A stretch of 52,885 bases of DNA from the NCBI GenBank assembly GCA_016987375.1, contig PJRA01000524.1:1702286-1755170 (forward strand), in the 5' to 3' direction. Position 1 is the stretch's first letter, and each line of letters starts with the position of its first letter. Made by a program: the position numbers and the translations under genes. This stretch comes from Brachionus koreanus (lineage: Eukaryota; Rotifera; Eurotatoria; Ploima; Brachionidae). Below, piece after piece: positions 22,263 through 33,000 of this stretch. The notes beneath the pieces are model-generated. The model ran no database searches and was not told the origin of the DNA. It saw only the letters and a list, made by a program, of their open reading frames with translations.

Positions 22263-23744
22263 TTATTTACTAAAGCTCTCTGAAATTTTATATCCCCACA
22301 AACTCTTGCGCATATTGCCAATTCTTGGACGACCAATAAAACAAAATGGATATCTATTGACATATCTGAGTGATGGAATGTAATTTTTAAGCGTTTCTAT
22401 GCTGTTTGCTTTCAATATGTTAAACAGATCGATGGCAATTAAGTTATCCAGCTTGGAAAGCATGCTAAAAATTAGTTCTAATTATTTTTATTAAAAGAAA
22501 TGAATAAAAAAAAGGCTTACAAATAGCTTGAAGGAACAATTGAGTAGCATCTTGAAAAGGCAACATATTCCAATTTTTGTAAATTATTAGCTATTATTTG
22601 AATTGTTGTGTTTGTCAAAGACTGAGCATCTGAAAGGTCCAGATCTACTAAATTTGGACACGATTCAGCCAAACTTGCTACATCGTCATCAAGCAATGTT
22701 GTTTTACATCCCGCCATGCTCAATTTTTGCACACTATTTGGCAAATGCTTGCACAAAATATACACTGATTCTCTATCTAAATTAGTCCATGCCATATTTA
22801 AGCTTTCCAGCTCTTTAAATGACTCAAGCATTATTATAATTTCGTCTATTGTGAGACCACGACATGAACACAGGTTTAGGGTCTCTAAATTTTTATTATC
22901 GCTTAAGCTTTTGAATGTTTCGTTATCAACTTCAAGGCTCTCAAGGCTTAACTTGCGCAGCCATTTACAGCATTTTAGAACTGTATTCATTGATTTTAGA
23001 TCCAAAGTGGCATTTGTTAGGTCCAAAAATTCTAGTCTTAAAGATCTAATAAAATAGAGATAAAATAGATAAATTTAGATTTCGAATGATTAAATTTACA
23101 AGCTATTTACTTTGATAAATAAGTGTCAAGTTGAGCATTTAAGTTTCTTAGCGAACCACTATTTTGGGTTATGTACTTTTTAGTCGACTTTCTAATCTAA
23201 AATTAAAACATTAAGTTTTTTTTTTTGATTATCAACTTCAATTACATCTGAATGTCCAAGTGCCAGCATCTTGATTCCAAGATTTAAAATTTTCATCAAT
23301 ATTTCCGCATTAACTAATTTGTAAGACAAATCAAAACTTAGCCACAAAGATTCATCAAATCTTGACAAGAAAAATATGTTCATTCTAAATATTAACTAAA
23401 TAAAATCAATTACATTAGTTTATGCCATCTTTTACAAACAATAGCATATTTTAAAAGATTTTTTCGCGGAATAAAGCTAAATATTCTTAGAATAATTTCG
23501 TCGGATAGTTGACTAAAAAAATCTAATTAAGAATTTTAATTTATTAGAAAATGTGTGCAAATAAAAATAGAAAAAGAAAACCTTCTTTAAACAAAAAAGA
23601 CTCGGATTGATCAAAATAGTTTTGATTCGAGTCAAACAAAGACGAATTGAGACGGCTAATCGTATTTTCTTGCTGCAGTTTACGCTGTAGTTCGAGCTGA
23701 CGCGATTTTTTCTTTGCATTTCGAAGAACTTTCAGATTTTCCAT
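22263..23744 (-). CDS. SKP2: SKP2, F-box/LRR substrate receptor of SCF
   Basis: Six exons, complement of 22263-22464, 22521-23045, 23111-23196, 23246-23360, 23414-23522 and 23582-23744, give 399 residues (human 424). In other animals SKP2 is the SCF subunit that binds SKP1 through its F-box and recruits p27 and other cell-cycle inhibitors for ubiquitination. Seen here: a basic coiled N-terminus, the F-box from QLSDEIILRIF to CKRWHKL (about 59-90), DESLW straight after it as in SKP2, about seven leucine-rich repeats (for example LNLCSCRGLT and LVDLDLSDAQSLT), and the SKP2-specific tail with RPRIGN and LWGYKI. For exon 3 the acceptor CTTGTCAAG was chosen over one 24 bases upstream because it restores the family spacing between F-box and DESLW. 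All introns are 49-65 bases. Confidence 0.93.
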
Positions 23745-24253
23745 CTTTCAAAAAAAAAATTCTATTCTTTAAAATGTTCTTTGAATTGAATAGTTAATCA
23801 TAGCAACTGAATTTACATTTTTAATTAGATGATTGACTAAAATATGTCTTTAAACAAACTAAACAAAACTAAAACATTCAAAAAAATTTAAATTAATTAA
23901 AGCAAAAATTTTTTACAATAAAAACGTTTATTTTGATCAAAATTAAAAAAAAAATTGATATTTTTCAAAAATTGTTTCTTTCATTTATAGGAATTCCTTA
24001 AAATAGAAAAAATATTAAAGCTATTTAAACTAAAATGTGAAATTAAAAGTTGTGACAAAAGCCAGCATTATAGAAAATAAATTATATTAAAATAACTAAA
24101 ACAAAGTATGTAAAAAATCAAAAATGCGAATTAAATTAACTAATTTAGTATTTAAAAAAGCCTCGTTAAATGGAAGACTAGATTTAACAAAAAATTTATA
24201 CTTAACAAAAAAACAAAAACAGTTAGAAAAAAGAGCAATTAATAAAAATTAAA
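23745..24253. other. Intergenic between SKP2 start and SLC35D end
   Basis: 509 bases, strongly A-rich on the plus strand. It must carry the SKP2 promoter and the SLC35D 3' end. No exon or repeat is recognised. Confidence 0.5.
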
Positions 24254-25796
24254 CTAAACCAAGCTAGTACATTTAGATTGTTTAGGTTTCACTTCATCGA
24301 CAGGTCTACTTGATGAAAAAGTTAAATATGAATAAAACACGCTTGAAACTGAGCTAAAGCAAAGTAAAATTAAGTTTTTTATTTTTAAAAATAAGTTAAG
24401 TTTTCTTTACCTTATAGTTAATCCGACAAAATTTAAACTAGAAAATATGTAATCACCACCTATGAGCATTCCTAAATAAGTAACCAAAATGTTCTGTTGA
24501 ATAAAAAAACACAATTAAATATTGTTTCTAAAGATAAGTTGTTTACCTTTAGACAGCCAGTCACTGTAGTGGTTAACGGTGAGTTGAATCTTGTGCAAAG
24601 CATCCATGAAAAATTAAGTATAAAGCCCATTAGTGATGACATAAGAAAAAAGAACCAAAACCCCGGATTTAGCCATTCATCATAGCTATACAACTTTTCG
24701 ATTTCACCAGAGTAAATTGATAAAATTATCATTGGAAATAGGGTCAGAAGTGCGTTGTAATATAATAAGTCATATTCTCCCAATTTCTTTGTGAAAAAAT
24801 TAAACTCAAAATTTTTCAAATATTTAAAATAAAATCTACCATATTATCGAGTTTTTTTTTAGTATATATTCCATTTGCTGTTGTAAAAAAATTATTCAAA
24901 GATATAAAAGTGTATCCATAAATATCAAATGTCAAATCATCACTATTAATTTTAAAATTAAAAAAAAATAAGAAATAAATTTCAATTTACTAACGAAGCT
25001 GCTACTAAGGCTCCCAAAATCATTGCATAAATACTCATTTGAATAGAAAACGATTTGTTTTTACTTAAATAAGGAAATTAATTTTTTTTAGAAACGAAAA
25101 TTTTTAGTTGATTGCCAAAAGTTGGTGCTATATAGCTGTGAAGAAATTCAAAAAATTTTCTTTAAATTTCTAACAATCTCTTCTTCAAAATTTTTCAATA
25201 AGAAATTTTTTTTCATGATGACCAACACAAACTTTTGGCAATAAAATGGTTGCCGCTAAAGTTCTTCAAAATTAAAAAAGTCTAAATTACCGTAGAATAT
25301 ATTGTTCGCCATACATGGTCATTAAAACTGAAAATCTTCTCAATACACTAAACATTGGCAAACTGAAAAAACAATTTGATTTGATTTACATGTCTTCAAT
25401 TCAAAAATCAACTAGCTTACTTTAAGGATTTAGTTCCTCCAAGACCAAATAGAATATTTCCAAAATAAAATATTGCTAGTGGCATTATGTTCCAGGCTGT
25501 TTTTGGATCAAAATTTACTAAATTTATCAACTTAAGTTTTTTTAGTATTTTCAATAGAACTAATGTAATGGTTATCTTAAAATATAATTTTTTAAAGTTG
25601 TGTAATTAAGCTATGTTTTCTTACTTGTCCAAGAGCTAGCGCTTGAAATGAAGTAAATCTTTAAAAAGAATTTATATATTTTTTCAAAATAAAATGCCAA
25701 GTACCTGTATGATGTAAGAACAATTTTATTTGCGAATGTGATCATTAAAGAGGCCAAGCCATAAAAAAGTGCCGAACCGAATCGTTCTATCCACAT
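24254..25796 (-). CDS. SLC35D: SLC35D-type nucleotide-sugar transporter
   Basis: Nine exons, complement of 24254-24353, 24411-24493, 24547-24786, 24840-24942, 24995-25063, 25291-25362, 25421-25575, 25625-25658 and 25705-25796, join to 315 residues. The family (human SLC35D1/D2, fly fringe connection) exchanges UDP-glucuronate, UDP-GalNAc or UDP-GlcNAc for UMP across ER/Golgi membranes. Seen here: SALFYGLASLMITFANKIVL at the start (TM1), LNLPMFSVLRRFSVL in exon 4, SDDLTFDIYGY, LLYYNALLTLFP, the FNSPLTTTVTGCLKN block and GGDYIFSSLNFVGL near the end. These all fall in family order, implying about ten membrane helices. Exon 5 uses a GTTAGT donor. Introns are about 50 bases except the fourth (227 bases), which is enlarged by an inverted-repeat insertion. 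The exact sugar cannot be told. The whole frame is intact. Confidence 0.92.
25111..25242. mobile_element. Inverted-repeat (MITE-like) insertion in SLC35D intron 4
   Basis: The left end ATTGCCAAAAGTTGGTG and the right end (reverse complement ATTGCCAAAAGTTTGTG) form terminal inverted repeats. The interior bases also pair loosely, so the 132-base unit would fold on itself. No target duplication is clear. It accounts for the difference between this 227-base intron and the roughly 50-base introns of the rest of the gene. Confidence 0.65.
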
Positions 25797-27255
25797 TATG
25801 ATTGTGAAAGGTTTAAATATTTTTTAAAATAATTTTTGCTTTCAGTTAAAAAATCATAATAAAGTATTTGTTTTTGTAAAACTTTTGATGATTTGAAAAA
25901 AAGTGATATGTGGTTAAATTTTTAAAATCTAATTTAGAAAAAAAAATAATTTTTAGCAATTTAGGTAAATATAAATTTCTTCTAAAACTTGAAACTAAAA
26001 AACTAATTTTAAAATAATAATCATAAACAACTTGCTTTCAAGCAAACTGTCTGATTTGAAAATGTGTACTTGAAAATGTTAGTTTTTGACTGAATAAATT
26101 ATTATTTCAAATGCTTTCTATTTTTTTTTATTTTGGTCTAATTGAAGCTTGAAATTTGAATTAAATGGGTCAACTTGAAATCATTAGTTTTCACGCAGAC
26201 ATAAAATATCGAATTGGTTTATCAAACTTTCTCAAATAAAAAAGCAATTCATTCCATTAATCACTACTAGATTTTTTGTTAAAAATTAATAAAATAAATA
26301 ATTTTATGCCAAGCATGTTTTTTGAAAAATATTTTTATTAGTTGCCATCTTAATAGTCGGTTGATTGCTAAAAACAACGAGTTAAACAAGCATAATTTTA
26401 AAATGCATATAATTTAGGTTAGCTAATTTGTAAAACAGAATGAAATATTTCTTTTTGCTCATAGAATTTTATCAAATTAAAAGTTTAATAAGTGATTTAT
26501 TCTAATAAATTTAATAAAATAAAAAATGAAACTTTATATTCTTCAAATATTTGAATCAATAAAATAGTAATAAATCGTTATTCTAAACATAGACAAAATA
26601 AATAGTTAAAAACTTCTAAAACTAAAAATATTTAGATTAGTATGAGAAAAAATTATGTGTAAAAATTTTTAGATTTTACCTAAGCTGAAAAAAAATTAAT
26701 TAACAAATTGAATAAATTAAAAATTGAATTTCTAAGAGTTCAATTGTTTTGGTGAAAATTAAATAACAGCATTTTTTAAATTTAAGTTAAGTTTTTCTAA
26801 GTATTAATTTTTTTTAAGTAAGATTATAATTGATTATAATTAATTTAAAAATAGTAAAAATATACAAGTTTAACTAAAACAAATCAGTATTTTTTACGAA
26901 GACTTTAATCGATCTAAAAACAGCACTCTGCTTTTGTTCTTAAAACAAAAACTGATCAATTAACTGAAGTTTAAAGTGCATTAAGAAAATTAACTTAAAT
27001 TTGTAACAGAGAGAAAAAAGTTCAAATTTTAACTTAGTCCTATGTTATTTTTTAGCAAAAATTAAAAGCAAATACAAAAAAAAATTTAACTAAAATATTA
27101 AATATCTTATTTTAATTTAATACTTGACTCTCGTTTTTTTGTTGAGAAAATGTTAACTTAAAAGTGTTAAAAAGTTCCAAAATATGAAATATTTCTATAA
27201 AATTTGAATCTTAAATAAATTTTTAGTTCTATTCTATCATTTATGATCATTAAAA
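25797..27255. other. Divergent intergenic, 1.46 kb
   Basis: This lies between the SLC35D start (minus) and the small membrane-protein gene (plus). AT-rich throughout, with no exon, RNA gene or clear repeat. Confidence 0.5.
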
Positions 27256-27775
27256 ATGTCTTATATTTCGATTTTGAATTCAAAAGTTCGCGAATATTTG
27301 ACAAAGATTCAAGAGTTAGATAAAGACAAATCTACAAAGAGAGCAATTCGTCTGGTAACAAGCACCAGCTATTTATTGCATTCAGTTAAATTCACGGCCC
27401 CTAATTTTTTCTCAAAGTAAAAAATAATTTTTCAGTCATAAAATGATCATAAAATTTTAATTGTTCAAAAGATTATGTGGAGAAAATTCGATTTCAATAT
27501 CCAAGACATTATTTTTAAACGCTATTTTTGGATGCATTTTACATATATTTAGTGCAAAGCATATGAGAAAAACAAAAATTCGTTACGCTCTAGGGTATAG
27601 TACATTCAAGTCAGTAATGTTTAATTTTGGAAGTGTCTTGACATGGAGCATTGGAAAAATCTATCTACCAGAAAATGAATTTCTAAATATGTGGTTTGGA
27701 TTTTTAACAGGGATATTTTTTTTATATATGGAATCATCATATTTTGAATTTTTAGAAATTGAAAAATTTGACTAA
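27256..27775 (+). CDS. Small predicted membrane protein, unrecognised
   Basis: Two exons, 27256-27416 and 27472-27775, join through a GT-AG intron of 55 bases to 154 residues. The N-terminal exon is soluble-looking and ends with LLHSVKFTAPNFFSK. The second exon has two or three hydrophobic stretches: around TLFLNAIFGCILHIF, YSTFKSVMFNFGSVLTWSI and WFGFLTGIFFLYMESSYFEF. The short length, basic loop between the helices (KHMRKTKIR) and absence of a signal peptide would suit an organelle (mitochondrial or ER) membrane protein, but I do not recognise the family. The phase of the join (2 then 1) and the continuous frame support the model. The start ATG at 27256 is the first in frame. Confidence 0.65.
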
Positions 27776-27994
27776 AATAAAAAGGATATTTTAAAATTAA
27801 AAATAAATAAATAAATAAAAAAATTAAAAAAAATTGGTAAAAAAAAATGTCTTAATTAATAAAAAGATCAAAAGGAAAAAAAAAAATTGATACAAAAATT
27901 AATGAAAAAAAATTTTTGAAGCGAATATAATAACAAAATCACAAAAACAAAAGATAAATGCCAAAAAATTCTAAATTTCAAAAACACATATTAT

Positions 27995-28927
27995 CTAATG
28001 ATACAAGGTTTTTAAAAAAAATTTCTTTTTGAAGAAATCAGAATGTGACGATAAATCAACTGATACAATATCAGTTATTGTTTGAGATTTATCCAATGAA
28101 TCTTCGACTAAAATGATGGATTTTTTACTTGTTTTATTTGAATCCAAGTCACTTAAAATTTGCGATTCTTCTTCTTCTTGTTTTACTAATGGAGATTCAG
28201 TATAGTCTTTTTCTACATTTTGTTCTAATGGCACTTGTTCATCAATAATGGTTGATGATTCATTAGCAAATGCTGGTTTAGATGAATTATCTACAAATTC
28301 TTCAGTTATTTCCAATTGTTTTTCATTTTGGCTTATTGGTACATCATCGTCTTTAGATTCAATATCAGTTATTGTTTGAGATTTATCCAATGAATCTTTG
28401 ACTAAAATGATGGATTTTTTACTTGTTTTATTTGAATCTAAGTCACTTAAAATTTGCGATTCTTCTTCTTCTTGTTTTACTAATGGAGATTCAGTATAGT
28501 CTTTTTCTACATTTTGTTCTAATGGCACTTGCTCATCAATAATGGTTGATGATTCATTAGCAACTGGTGATTTAGATGAATTATCTATAAATTCTTCAGT
28601 TTCATAGAATTGTTTTGCATTTTGGCTAACTAAATCTAAATTTATCTTTGGTTTGTCGCTAATAATCATTAGTCTATTTTCTTCATCATATTCTCTTTCC
28701 CATATATTCTTATGATTGCTGTAATAATCAATAGTTATTGTATCACTTATCTCATATAATTTGGTCGTTTTTTTTTCTTTCACTTCAATTTTTTTCTCCA
28801 GTTTTAATTTTTTAGAATTGGTCACATAAATGCTGTTATTTTTATTGTTTAAATAATCACTTATACTTAATTTTGATGATAAAATAATCGATTTTTTTGT
28901 TGAATTCATCCTTTCATATCGATTCAT
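27995..28927 (-). CDS. Acidic disordered protein with a 98-codon internal duplication
   Basis: The frame encodes up to 310 residues from the ATG at 28927. The first 80 residues are Lys/Ser-rich. The rest consists mainly of two copies of a 98-residue unit (period 294 bases on the DNA, for example 28071 versus 28365) holding ESSTIIDEQVPLEQN, then a Glu run and SDLDSNKTSKKSIIL. Most of the two copies is identical at protein level. The composition (Glu, Asp, Ser, Thr, few aromatics) predicts intrinsic disorder. No domain is recognised. The first exon may instead be 29300-29487: a phase-compatible acceptor at 28911 (ATATGAAAG) would make 367 residues. The stop TAG lies directly upstream of ATG 28927, so that ATG is a possible true start. 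Confidence 0.6.
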   Translation of the reverse strand: MNRYERMNSTKKSIILSSKLSISDYLNNKNNSIYVTNSKKLKLEKKIEVKEKKTTKLYEISDTITIDYYSNHKNIWEREYDEENRLMIISDKPKINLDLVSQNAKQFYETEEFIDNSSKSPVANESSTIIDEQVPLEQNVEKDYTESPLVKQEEEESQILSDLDSNKTSKKSIILVKDSLDKSQTITDIESKDDDVPISQNEKQLEITEEFVDNSSKPAFANESSTIIDEQVPLEQNVEKDYTESPLVKQEEEESQILSDLDSNKTSKKSIILVEDSLDKSQTITDIVSVDLSSHSDFFKKKFFLKTLYH

Positions 28928-29299
28928 CTAAACTTAGAAAATTTTTAATTTTACTTTTTATTTTTTTTTACTATTTTAATTTTCTTTTAAATTAAGAAAT
29001 TTGTTTAGTATTTTATTAGAAATTTGTGAAATTTTTTTTTGTCATTTCATTTAGATATGCGTTTTAGTCTTTATTTTCTATCTCATAATTAATTTGAAAT
29101 TTTTTTTTTGTTATACAAGAATATATGCATCAAATTTCTTTACTTTATTTTTTTAATTTAACTATAATGCTTTTTGACATCGCCTCCTTAATTTTTAATT
29201 ATTCTTACAAACTTATAGTCAATGTCTTGTTCTATCATTCAATACCAAGATATTTATGAGTTTAAAAAAGATTGCCTTTTAAATTGATAATTCTTTTAC

Positions 29300-29487
29300 C
29301 TGTAAATTCGAAGAAATATTATATGTTTTGCTTTTTGCCAATATAAAGTCTCATTCAAACAATACGCTTGATTTAAGTCTTTTTCGATTTTTCTATCTGT
29401 TGATAATGTTGGAAAATCTAAAGCAAATAGTATCTTTAATTGAGCTTGATTAAAATTTAAAATAACCAGATCGACTATACAAATCAT
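29300..29487 (-). CDS. Probable first exon of a minus-strand gene
   Basis: An ATG at 29487 opens 62 codons that end exactly at a consensus donor (TTTACAG then GTAAAAG on the minus strand). The product is mixed and plausible (it includes FALDFPTLSTDRKIEKD) with no known domain. Its two leftover bases are compatible in phase with an acceptor at 28911, linking it to the acidic protein at 27995-28910 through a 389-base intron. That acceptor has a poor pyrimidine tract, so the link is tentative. The start lies 527 bases from the divergent CFAP65 start. Confidence 0.45.
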
Positions 29488-30014
29488 CTTTATTTTTCAA
29501 ATATAAAAAATCATCGTCCCGAAAAATTGTTTTATTTCTTTAATATAATCAAAAGATAATTTAAGATAAGATCATTATTTTTAAATTTAGTGTCAAACAT
29601 CATAATTTGAGAAAAAAATTCTAAGGGGCAAATCTTCTTACTTAGAGAGCACAAATATTTTACTTGTTGAGCTAAAATTTTGTTTAACAAAAAAAATCTA
29701 AGAAAACAAAATTTATTTTATTGATTATAAATTTAATTAAAATGATTGGTTTTTATCTAATTGATTTGAAATACTCGTTTTTTAACTTGAAAAAAGCTTG
29801 CATAGAAATTTTAATCGAATGACTTTGTTCAATTTGAAACTCAATGCCTTCTTAATGTCTTGTTAATAAAGAACTGAAATGATTTTTAGCGAATTTAAGG
29901 TTGCCTGGCAACCCTTTATTATTTTGAGAAAAAAATCAATCCAATACACAAAAAGATATTAATTTTTGAAAAAAAAAAGTTTAATTTATTTATAATTTTT
30001 TCTGGTGACAAAAA
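29488..30014. other. Divergent intergenic upstream of CFAP65
   Basis: 527 bases between two divergent starts; it presumably carries both promoters. It is AT-rich, with one GC-richer phrase (GTTGCCTGGCAACC) at about 29900. That palindrome matches the core of an X-box (RFX-binding) site, which would fit a ciliary gene; see the findings. Confidence 0.5.
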
Positions 30015-33000
30015 ATGACCAAAAAGTCAAAATTTAATTACCTAAATGGACTTGAAATAACTGCTCAGCTGTCTTTCAATGATTGGAAACCTGGCTTTGA
30101 GTATACCAAAAATATTCAAATTAAAAATTTAAATACTAGAAGTGTTAAGATAAATTACAAGTTAGACAACAAAATTAAAGCTAATTAAAATTGACTAATT
30201 TAAAATCTTTAAAGAATACCTCGAACAAAATATTTTAGCACTCCATTGCTAAAAATAAATTCTCTTAGTCCAGGAACATCACTGACCATACCAGTAACAT
30301 TTCGTCCGCTTGAAAAAGTTGAATACACCGATTCACTTGAAGTTGAAATACTTGATTTTCAAAGATCAGCGAAAATCCCATTGATTGCCAAACTGCCACA
30401 ATACAAAATATCCATTACAGAAAATTTAAATTTGGGCTCATGTAGTGTTTACGAGTCAGTATCCAGCTCACTTAGACTGTCCAATTTGTGGTAAATATTG
30501 CATGAGAATTCTAATAAAGGAATAAAAATATTTATCTAGCGAAATGGAAACTTTTTTTGAAATAGACATTAAAGAACCTTTTAGTGTATCATTGATAAAT
30601 GGTGAAATTGAACCAAAGTCATCAATAGACTTGAATTTTTTTTTCAGTCCTAAAGTATTATTAATGTTTTATATTTTAAACAAGAGTATAATGTTTGTTG
30701 CATTAGAGTGCATTAGTTTGTGAGGCTTCGGCAATCATTAAGTATGGTTCGGCTGAAAATTTAAGCTTTTACAAAAAAATAAGCTTGTATGGCTCTGGAA
30801 AATATCCACATATATTAGTTCAAGCTAATGATAGTACACAATCAGAGATAGAACTGCAATTTGAAGATGTGCTAGTTGGACAAAATTTAACAAAAAACTT
30901 CACTTTAATAAACATGACAGAGGTATAATTATTAATTAAGTAGACAAAATTAAATAATTCGTTTTGTGATAAGGTTCAAACTGATTTTTTTATCGAAAGA
31001 GAAAATGAATTGGGCCCATTTGACCGAGCGTTTAATTGCTCTCAAAATATAGGCACACTTTTGCCTTATGAGAAACAGAAAATATCTGTATTTTGTTTCC
31101 AAAAAAAATTTAATTTAAAAAATTTGTAATCTAATATTTTTCTTTCAGATTACTTATTCACCTAACTATCCAAGCTCAGATAATTCTTATTGCTATTTTA
31201 ATGTTTACAGCTCGGGAAAACTGTGTAAAAATCGAATAACATGCTTTGCAAAAAATAAGCGTAAATTTAAATTTTTTGCTAATTTTTTTTTCCATCAATT
31301 TTAATAATTTAAATAACTAGTGCCTGAAGTTTGTTTTGACAAAAATTTTCTCAATTTCGGAACATTGCAGCCTAATGAAAAAAAATACAAGACATTTTAT
31401 ATTAAAAATTATTGTGATTGCTCTTTGGAATTTCAATTTGAGAACGACAATGAGTTTAGCTCGTTCAAAATGAGCATCACAAATGGCACACTTCAACCAA
31501 ATGAGACAAAACTAATACAAGTTGCATTTGCTCCTCAAAACCCATCTATTTACTACAAAAGAATACCGTGTTTAATTCAAAATCATGTAATTAAAATTAA
31601 TCAAAATCTTCTATCAAAAGCAATGGTTAATTTTTTTGTTGCCTAGGAAATTTTGTTCATTGACTATGTTGGAACTTGCCATTCGGAACTCATGAAGCCA
31701 ACTGAGATTGGAAGAAAAAATCTTAATCTATTTTACTTTCTTAAGAAAAATAATCTTCTTAACAATTCACCAGAGGTTTTATTAAATTTATAAGAATATT
31801 TTTAAATTTTTACATGTATTTAGGACTTGATTGAATTGATGGAACAAAAAAAAATACTTAGCGATATCACTTTAGATGAGGTTTTAAACTCCAATGATTA
31901 TTCTTTGGTTGCTAATTCCTTTGACGAATATATAAACGATCAAATTCACTCATTTGGAGATAAATATCAAACTAATATTGAACAATCAATTACATTTGAT
32001 TTTAATAGTGTTGATTTTGGATATGCACAAGCAAACAATTTGGATGAACAATATGAAAAATCAATCACAGCAACTAATCATACACGCGGAAAACTAATTA
32101 TTTGTTGGAATTCAAATGAAGAGGCTCCTTTTTCAATTTCTCCTCTGTGTTGTGAAATACCCCCTCTAAAAACATACTCGTTTAGAGTCAAATTTTCTCC
32201 AGTAAGTAATTTATAGCTTTCATTTTATTTCTAAATATTTAGAAAAAAAATTTATACTCGATTGAGTTTCTAAGCACAGTCTCAATTTAACCTAAAATTA
32301 ATTAAATTAATTTTAATTTTAAAATAATTTATTAAGAAAAGCATAGACAAATTTTATAATAACAAACTCGAGGCCTATGCATTTTTCAAGTCACTTTCAG
32401 ATTATACTATAGCCGACCAAATATTTGTTCTTCCTTCTTGGTGCTTGATTTTAAATTGTATTGGTAATCTAAATAATTAATTTGAAATTTGAATTGTAAA
32501 GAAAATTAAATATTCTTTAAGGACATACTTTTTATCCTTCGAGTGGAACTTTTTTTTCTCCAAAATATGCCATTGATACGGATAGAGTTATTTTTCCGTC
32601 TGGTGTGCGAGATCAAGGACTACATCGCACTTTTGTTCTAAAAAATACTGATCCAAGTTGTCCCTTAGTTTTCCATATTCAAAATAGTGATAGCAAGTAG
32701 ACTTTTCAATTTTTTATTTTAAAAGTATTTAATATTTAAATTAAAGCTCATGGTCAATTAAACCTCATAAAGGATTAATTAAAATAAATGAGCATCAAAT
32801 TTTTCTAGTAAAATATGTCCCTAAGACTGATGAATTGAATTTTGAGAAGTGCAATTTTGTTCTCAACTACATGCCTAGTAACACACTTGGTATTGGAGTC
32901 TTGGGTGGAGGATCACTTCCAGAAATAAACCTCGAAAATAATGGTCTACTCTACTTTCCACCAACTTGCAAGAATAACTCAACAAAAAAAGAATATGAAT

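Noticed and set aside
23361..23384. Use of the upstream acceptor for SKP2 exon 3
   Set aside because: It is also in frame but inserts eight residues between the F-box and DESLW where the family has none; the CTTGTCAAG acceptor fits better.
32242..32300. Extra CFAP65 exon beginning after the first TTTAG in intron 9 (reading KKNLYSIEF)
   Set aside because: No usable donor follows, and joining exon 9 directly to 32337 gives exactly the spacing of the human protein.
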